Below are positions 58,185-64,000 of a DNA stretch of 64,000 nucleotides, piece after piece. The stretch comes from Smallanthus sonchifolius (taxonomy: Eukaryota > Streptophyta > Magnoliopsida > Asterales > Asteraceae). The notes beneath the pieces were generated by a model, which had not been told where the DNA came from, did not search any database, and saw nothing but the letters and a program-made list of their open reading frames with translations. The translations under genes were made by a program, and so were the position numbers. The stretch spans positions 8,563,501-8,627,500 of the forward strand of contig CM042042.1 in the NCBI GenBank assembly GCA_023525975.1, written 5' to 3'. How positions within the stretch are numbered: the stretch's first letter is position 1; the number at the start of each line of letters is the position of its first letter.

Positions 58185-59572
58185 TTATAACATATTATAC
58201 TATATTACATCAAATTATATCATATTACATCATATTACATTACGTTACACTATATTACATCATATTATATTAAGTTACACTATATTACATCACATTACCT
58301 TCCACTATTTTGTATTATACTATATTTTTTCATATCATCGTATTATTAATGGATTGTTTTAAGACAATATTCAAACTAGTTCATCAACATTTTATTTGAA
58401 CCACAGATGTAATATCCACAGAAACCACACCAAAATCTAGCAAAGAAACATGTTTGGAGCAGGTTATTATAAGTATGGATCCTTGACCAAGCAAAAACAC
58501 ATTATTACACTTACTATTAATCTAAGTGAATTAAGAAGATCATGAGTAAAACCTTATATATGTATATGTAAGCAGAATAGGATTGGTAACAATTACAACT
58601 ATGACAGACATGCCAAAATCATGATCATTACCATCAATGGCCAGTATTGAAACCATAATCTGCAAGAACAATAAGTTTGCCATGTAATATGTAATCAAAC
58701 AGTTCATTTTGGCTTGTACTCACTTCTAGCGTTTCGCTAGTTATTAATAATAAAACTTCATTTTGCTCGCCGTTCATTAAATAGATTTATGCGCACTCAA
58801 ACACGAAGGGAACAACAAAGAAACTGATCAACATAAACCTTTCAAAGCAACCTTGGCTCTACCATTACACGAAGGAAAAAGATAACAGCCTAAAAGGGTG
58901 CAGAAGCTAATTTATCAAACTTGCGCTCAGCTTCACGCATTTGCTCTTCGTATCCATTAACTTCTTCTTCCAAAGCTGCAATTTTCGAAAGACTCTTGTT
59001 CTTCTCTGACAAGACGTGCAAACGATTTTCCCCAAGCTCTTTGAGCTGTTCATCTACGAGTGCAATACATTCTTTTCTAGCATCAACCTTTGAAGTCATC
59101 TTCTCTATCTCGAACAAGCACTGCAGTTTTTTTTCCTGGAGCTCATCGCGCTGCTTTTTTATCAATTCAAGCTTGAATTCAACATTTTCTTCTTTTTTGT
59201 TATATTTTTTTGACATTTTCTTTTTTTTATCAAATCTGAAAACAGAACACAGAAACAAGCTTAAAAATTGACACACCTTTAAAAGCTATTAAATAACCTC
59301 GGACTTTCTATTAGCTCATCTTTAATTTGATCAAATAACCATACCTAGGGACTCCTATTTATAGGAAATACACACAAGTACCTATCTTTATTTCTACCAA
59401 TGTGGGATGGACACCAAAAGTAAAAAAATTATCCTCTAATTTACATATTGAATTTGGATGAAATACTAACAGAGATTGAGTAGCTTGATAAGCAGATCAA
59501 CACACCGCCGGAATACAATGGCAGCCCTTGTCCAAGAACAAGAACAAGGACTAGAACTCGCTTATTTTGAAG
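58185..59572 (+). repeat. Segmental duplication, copy 2
   Basis: Same-orientation paralogue of 30001-30925 (anchors under that entry). It opens with a low-complexity stretch of TATTACATCA/TATATTACATC words (about 58185-58300). It contains a roughly 0.8-kb block (about 58590-59440) with the coiled-coil gene that copy 1 lacks. Similarity ends near 59572, where the plastid-derived segment begins shortly after. Confidence 0.7.
58890..59216 (-). CDS. Small coiled-coil protein, unknown function
   Basis: A 108-aa frame from ATG 59216 (MSKKYNKKEENVEFKLELIK) to the stop at 58890. Almost the whole protein is a charged heptad-like helix (KKQRDELQEKKLQCLFEIEK, then KSLSKIAALEEEVNGYEEQM and EAERKFDKLASAPF), so a coiled coil is likely. 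It has no signal peptide or membrane segment. The frame is also open upstream to 59276, but only with a non-ATG start, and TTTTCAG just before the ATG could be a splice acceptor. About 145 bp upstream the minus strand has CCTATAAATAGG (59355-59366), a good TATA box, and CCCACATTGG beyond. I recognise no family. Confidence 0.55.
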   Translation of the reverse strand: MSKKYNKKEENVEFKLELIKKQRDELQEKKLQCLFEIEKMTSKVDARKECIALVDEQLKELGENRLHVLSEKNKSLSKIAALEEEVNGYEEQMREAERKFDKLASAPF

Positions 59573-59649
59573 CATAAGTTGATGGAATCAAAGTGGATAT
59601 GTCTAAAGGCGGTCACTATTTCATCTATTCTATGACCGGAACAGGGGAG

Positions 59650-60005
59650 GATACACGTTACACCACAATTTTGAATCAGAAGAGAGATTTCAAGAAATGA
59701 CAGATTTATTCACTTTGTCAATAACCAAGTCGGATCTGGTGTATCATAAGAGATTTGCCTTTTCTATTGATTCCTATGGATTGGACCCAACACAATTCTT
59801 GAATGGGGGAACTACAGGTATGAATGGGAAACGACATCTTTATTGGTTTTATTAGTTCTATTTCCTATTTTTTATGAAGAGAACGAATCTTTTTATCGAA
59901 GAATAAGAAAGAAAAAAAAAGTCTGGATCTCCTGCGGGAATGAATTGGAAGAGCCAAAACCAAAAATAGTGGTCTTTGATAGCAACAACATAATGGAGCT
60001 TATTT
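59650..60005 (+). pseudogene. ycf2: NUPT: nuclear copy of a plastid ycf2 fragment
   Basis: The translation matches part of the large plastid protein Ycf2: FQEMTDLFTLSITKSDLVYH, KRFAFSIDSYGLD and QFLN in one frame. After a frame change near 59836 it continues LFPIFYEENESFYRRIRKK, VWISCGNELEEPKPKIVVF and SNNIME. Ycf2 is encoded only by the plastid, so this is a transferred fragment. The frameshift shows it is not functional. Similarity stops abruptly near 60005; I am unsure of the left edge. Confidence 0.85.
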
Positions 60006-60740
60006 GTTAAGTTGCTTCATCCTTGTAAGCTACTCAAACCTAAAAGCCGTGCGATCACTATTAGAAAACTTGGGCAGTTGTGACCGTGTTTTAAATACTA
60101 AAATATAATCAATATTTAAGGCATGACGGGTTAGATTGCGTTCTCTAAAAGAGACTCGGTGACACCCACCACTTTGCGCGCGCCAACCCACTATATCAAT
60201 AAATCTACTTCTACTAAACCTAATAAATAAAAACTAGTAGGTACCTCGCGCGTTGCGGGGAGTGTACAATTTACGGGTTTGTACTCATCTTTCGTTAGTT
60301 TATCAATTGGTTTGTAGTCAAGTGAATAGACGTTTACAACACATACCGTAGTATCTATGATTGCTAAACTTGCATGTTGTCACGGATGAAATTTACTATT
60401 CCATTTATTCGAATAAAAATTTTGATATGGATTTTGTTAAAAAAAATGTTTTGAGTTTACTGCTTATACAAGTCCATCATTCCAGTTGCAACAAACACAT
60501 TGATAGGTGACTTTTTTTACAAATATGAAACTAAAATTTTATATATTTCTCAATGCTCATTTACCTACAAGTTCGATCCCTCAACTTTTATTTCCTTCCA
60601 ATTTGATATCTCTTTATTGTATCTCAACAACTTCAAAGTGTTGTAGCTGACCCAAAAAGAAAATAATCATAGCCTAAAAATGTAATAAATGTTACATGTA
60701 AACATTACATAAAGGAACTCCACATTATGTCAAAGCTTTT
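60006..60740. other. Intergenic DNA without recognised features
   Basis: AT-rich DNA. CCTCGCGCGTTGCGGGG (60243-60259) resembles the CCGCAACGCGGG words near 29000 and 30000 and may be a common repeat end. No gene. Confidence 0.4.
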
Positions 60741-60799
60741 ACAAACATGCCAATATGATCGCATCTCAATAACTCTGCAATCTTTTGACACCAATATAA

Positions 60800-61105
60800 T
60801 GCACAAATTAGACAGCAACAAACCGACAACAAACTGCATAAATCTGCACTGTTTTGGCAACTACATGTGCATAAAAACTGTACAAATCTGCATTGTTTTG
60901 GCAGCTATATAGTGCATCAAAACTGCACTAAATTGAGAGCAATAAACTGCATAAATCAGCACTTTTTAGCAGCTATATAAGTCATAAAAACTGCATTAAT
61001 TTGACAGTAATAAACTACACAAATCTGCATTGTTTTGGCAGCTATATAGTGCATAAAAACTCCACTAATTTGACGGTAACAAACCGCATAAAACTGCTCT
61101 ATTTT
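60800..61105. repeat. Degenerate tandem repeat, about 70-bp period
   Basis: Four to five units with CTGCATAAATCTGCACTG, TTTTGGCAGCTATATAGTGC and AAAACTGCACTAATTTGACA. Unit starts lie near 60834, 60947, 61016 and 61088, with one shortened unit at about 60875. The short frames across it are repeats, not genes. Confidence 0.75.
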
Positions 61106-61157
61106 CACCAATTCTCTACTACAACACAAGGTTAAATTCAACACTTATTGTTTATAG

Positions 61158-64000
61158 CTAGGTTGTTCCTAGCGGCGCTTCAGGAAAAACACAATAACCA
61201 CTTGTCGAGCGACGAGAGTCCGGACAACCACCCCAGTCCGCATCCGAGTAGGCGATTAATGATTGAATGTTGGAGCGAACAATACGTATGCCATAATCAA
61301 TCGTTCCCTGAAGGTACCGTAGTATGCGCTTCAGGAAGGCAAAGTGTGGGTCATGAGGCTCATGCATGAATAAACAAACCTGCTGAACAGCATAAGAGAT
61401 ATCCGGACGTGTAAAGGTCAGATATTGCAAAGCGCCTGCCAGACTGCGATATAAAGTATGGTCATGGAACAATGGTCCATCAGTGGCACTCAGTTTAACA
61501 TTAAGATCAACAGGAGTAGCGCATGGTTTACAGGATGTCATAGACGCCCTGGAAATAATATCTCTGGCATACAGGGACTGGTCCAGAAATAAACCTGTTG
61601 TCGTGCGAGTAACTTTAATACCCAAAAAATGATGTAAAAACCCCAGATCTGTCATGGCAAATTCTCGTGAGAGTGTGCGAATAATGTCCCGCAAAAGTGC
61701 AGTCGAAGAAGCAGTAATAACAATATCATCAACATACAGTAGTAAATAAGCAGTCTGATTCCCCCGAGTGAGTATAAATAATGAGTTATCACATACACTA
61801 CTCCTGAACCCATGTGATAAAATATATGTGGCAAACCGAGTATACCACGCTCTCGGGGCCTGTTTGAGCCCATATAAAGATTTCTTCAGCCTGCATACAT
61901 AATTTGGGTACCTACTATCCACAAACCCAGGCGGCTGATGCATAACACTGTTTCATGTAAATTACCATGCAAAAAAGCATTCTTGACATCCAAATGATGG
62001 ATAGGCCAAGATCGAGAGACAGCAATGGATAAAACTGTCTGTATGGTGGCCGGTTTGACAACCGGACTAAAAGTATCCTCACAATCAATGCCCACGGTCT
62101 GAGATTTCCCATTTACTACCAGTCTGGCTTTGTAACGCTCCAAAGAACCGTCAGATTTAAACTTATGACGGAATAACCACATACACCGTATAACAGGGCG
62201 ATCAAACGGGCGAGGAACAAGTTCCCACGTATCGTTCTCCTGCAAAGCACCAAATTCTTATTGCATGGCACGTAACCAATTTGGGTCGGCAAAGGCTTTC
62301 GAGTAAGTGTTAGGGATGGGTGAAATGGTGGATGATAGGAGAGTGTGTTTGGATTTGGAGCGGGTGGTCATAGGGTGGGTATTGGTTGTAGGATTAGGCG
62401 GTGGGCCTGCCGAGGCAGACTGGGAAGATCCGGCAGCTGCAGAACCAGGTGCCGAGGAATGTGGGGCTGCGATGGGAGGAGCCGTAGGCTCAGGGACAGC
62501 AGCAGACTGCTGTGTGGTGGTCGCAGCAGCTGCAGAAGGCTGCTGTGGTGCAGTCTGCTGGTGTGTATGGGCAGCCACAGGGTGTGTAACGGGTTGGGTA
62601 GGCTTAGGTCGACGTGTGTAGTGAAACGGGTAAGGAGAGGTGGAATGTAGGGAAGGTTTAGGGGAAGGAGTGGAAGTGAAAGTAAAACCGGAAGGTGTGG
62701 AGTCATCAAGGAAAGAGTAAGAAGCGGTGAGGGTGGGGGTGGGTATGGTGAATGGAAAAACGGTCTCATCAAAGGTAACATGACGAGATATTGAGACCTT
62801 TCCGGTGGTGGGATCAAAGCATCGGTATCCACGGAAGTCCGGGGGATACCCAAGAAAGATGCATCTGACGGATCGTGTATGTAGTTTATGTGGTTGAGTG
62901 GCTGAAGTGTTTGGATAGCAAGCGCAACCAAACACTCGGAGATGATCATAAGTGGGGTGACGAAGGTAAAGGGCGAATGTAGGGGTGAAAAAGTTTAAAC
63001 GTTTCGAGGGTAGAATATTGTGAAGGTAGGTGGCTGTGTGAAGGGCTTCCACCCAGAAGGAGGGTGGGAGATGAGCATGAATAAGCAAAGAACGGATGAT
63101 GTCGTTTAGGCGACGAAGCATCCTTTCGGCTCGGCCGTTCTGAGACGATGTCTGGGGGCAGGAAAAACGGAATAAAAGCCCATGTTGAGCAGCAAAAGTT
63201 TTGAAAGCATTATTATCGAATTCTCCCCCTAAGTCACATTGAAAGGTTTTTATGTTGCGGTTAAATTGAGTTGCAATCAGACGGTGAAATTTTGCAAAGG
63301 TGGGAAATGTCTCAGATTTATATTTAAGTGGGTATACCCAGACAAAGTGGGAAAAATTATCAATAAGGACCATATAATATTTATACCCAGATTGACTAGT
63401 AACTGGTGATGTCCATAAATCACAATGTATAATATCAAATGGAGTAAACGTAAAGGAATTAGATTCATAAAATGGCAAACGTTTACTATTGGATAAAGTG
63501 CAAGAATGACAAATGTTTGAAGTCTTATTGTGATTACATAAAAAACCAGTACGTTTGCTAAGTAAATCTAAACTTTGAGCCCCTGGATGTCCGAGACGAT
63601 CATGCCAAGGCAGAGACTGGGAAGCAAGGAAGCAGGCTTGTGGCGGGAGTGTTGGTGGAGTTATTGGGTAGAGATTTCCCGTGCTATTGTGGCGGGAAAG
63701 GAGCCGTCCAGTTCGTAGGGCCTTCAAAGAAAAACCAAACGGGTCAAATTCAACTGAGACATTATTGTCGCGAGTAAAGCGACGAACTGAAACAAGATTT
63801 TTAATAATACGAGGGCTATAAAGTATGTTTGGGAGAATATAGGTTCGGTTATTAATGGGAAGAAAGCCCGTGCCAGAACCCTCAATAGGCAAACATTGAC
63901 CATTACCAACCAAAATTTTAGTGTGTACAGGAGAAGAATCAGGGACAGAAATCATACCTCGGTTTTCAGTGACGTGTCCTTCTGCACCGGTGTCCATGAC
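61158..64000 (-). pseudogene. Copia polyprotein F, truncated at both ends of view
   Basis: Minus-strand Ty1/copia coding sequence entering from beyond the window end. From 63997: protease MDTGAEGHVTENRG; GAG-pre-integrase LPWHDRLGHPGAQSLDLLSK with CHSCTLSNSKRLPF; integrase FDIIHCDLWTSPVTSQSGYK, HGLLFRFSCPQTSSQNGRAE; then a Pro/Ala/Ser-rich linker (62320-62700). RT starts at about 62245 with NDTWELVPRPF, DVKNAFLHGNLHETV, CRLKKSLYGLKQAPRAW and active site LLLYVDDIVIT. RNase H begins (AYSDADWGGCPDSRRSTSG) but stops after GYCVF at about 61190. Two further defects are a TAA at 62255-62257 and a one-base loss near 61945 after HETV. No 3' LTR is present. Confidence 0.92.

Noticed and set aside
60834..61105. 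Possible CRISPR-like or small-RNA array
   Set aside because: The units are degenerate and contiguous, with no constant repeat alternating with unique spacers, and the genome is a plant's.
62307..62650. Gly/Ala- and Arg/Cys-rich frames on the plus strand
   Set aside because: They are antisense shadows of the Pro/Ala/Ser-rich linker of copia element F.

Overview
The window is nuclear DNA of a flowering plant, most likely a eudicot and possibly Asteraceae. The gene families, GT-AG intron structure, tRNA-derived (Au-type) SINEs, a plastid ycf2 insertion and dense LTR retrotransposons all point to a plant; the family placement is only an impression from the repeats. Roughly the first 26 kb is genic and the remainder is mostly transposon-derived.

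Layout: (1) 1-6.1 kb is intergenic DNA with a 298-bp hAT MITE and a 2.8-kb PIF/Harbinger element, which itself carries a hAT MITE and a SINE. (2) 6.3-14.4 kb holds a complete 25-coding-exon TOPLESS-related co-repressor gene (TPR2-like, 1,136 aa, plus strand); its last intron carries a hAT MITE nested in a fold-back repeat. (3) 16.8-23.9 kb holds a 20-exon CMT1/CMT3-type chromomethylase (plus strand) in which a splice acceptor and two reading-frame positions are broken, so it is probably a pseudogene. (4) 24.7-26.2 kb holds a small intact six-exon rhodanese/sulfurtransferase gene (STR18-like, minus strand), convergent with the chromomethylase. (5) 26.7-31.4 kb contains copia and hAT relics, repeats and a SINE. 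(6) 31.4-55.3 kb is a nested retrotransposon stack: a degraded copia element split by a Ty3/gypsy chromovirus (A, TSD CTTAA), which is split by an Athila-type Ty3/gypsy element (B, TSD ACGAG), which contains two solo LTRs (C, TSD GGGTC; E, TSD GGTAA). (7) 55.3-61.1 kb has two further MITEs, a second copy of a segment also found at 30.0-30.9 kb, a small coiled-coil gene, a ycf2 NUPT and a tandem repeat. (8) 61.2-64.0 kb is the 3' part of a copia polyprotein on the minus strand, truncated inside RNase H and running out of the window.

Two of the three recognisable host genes act in transcriptional silencing: the TPR co-repressor (EAR-motif partners, histone deacetylation) and the chromomethylase (non-CG DNA methylation guided by H3K9 methylation). 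They do not form an operon-like unit and I infer no joint function from adjacency. I found no CRISPR array, rRNA or intact tRNA gene, and nothing that reads as a wholly new system. The most informative observations are the chromomethylase lesions, the insertion order fixed by target-site duplications, a paralogous empty site for a hAT relic, and a coiled-coil gene present in only one copy of a duplicated segment.
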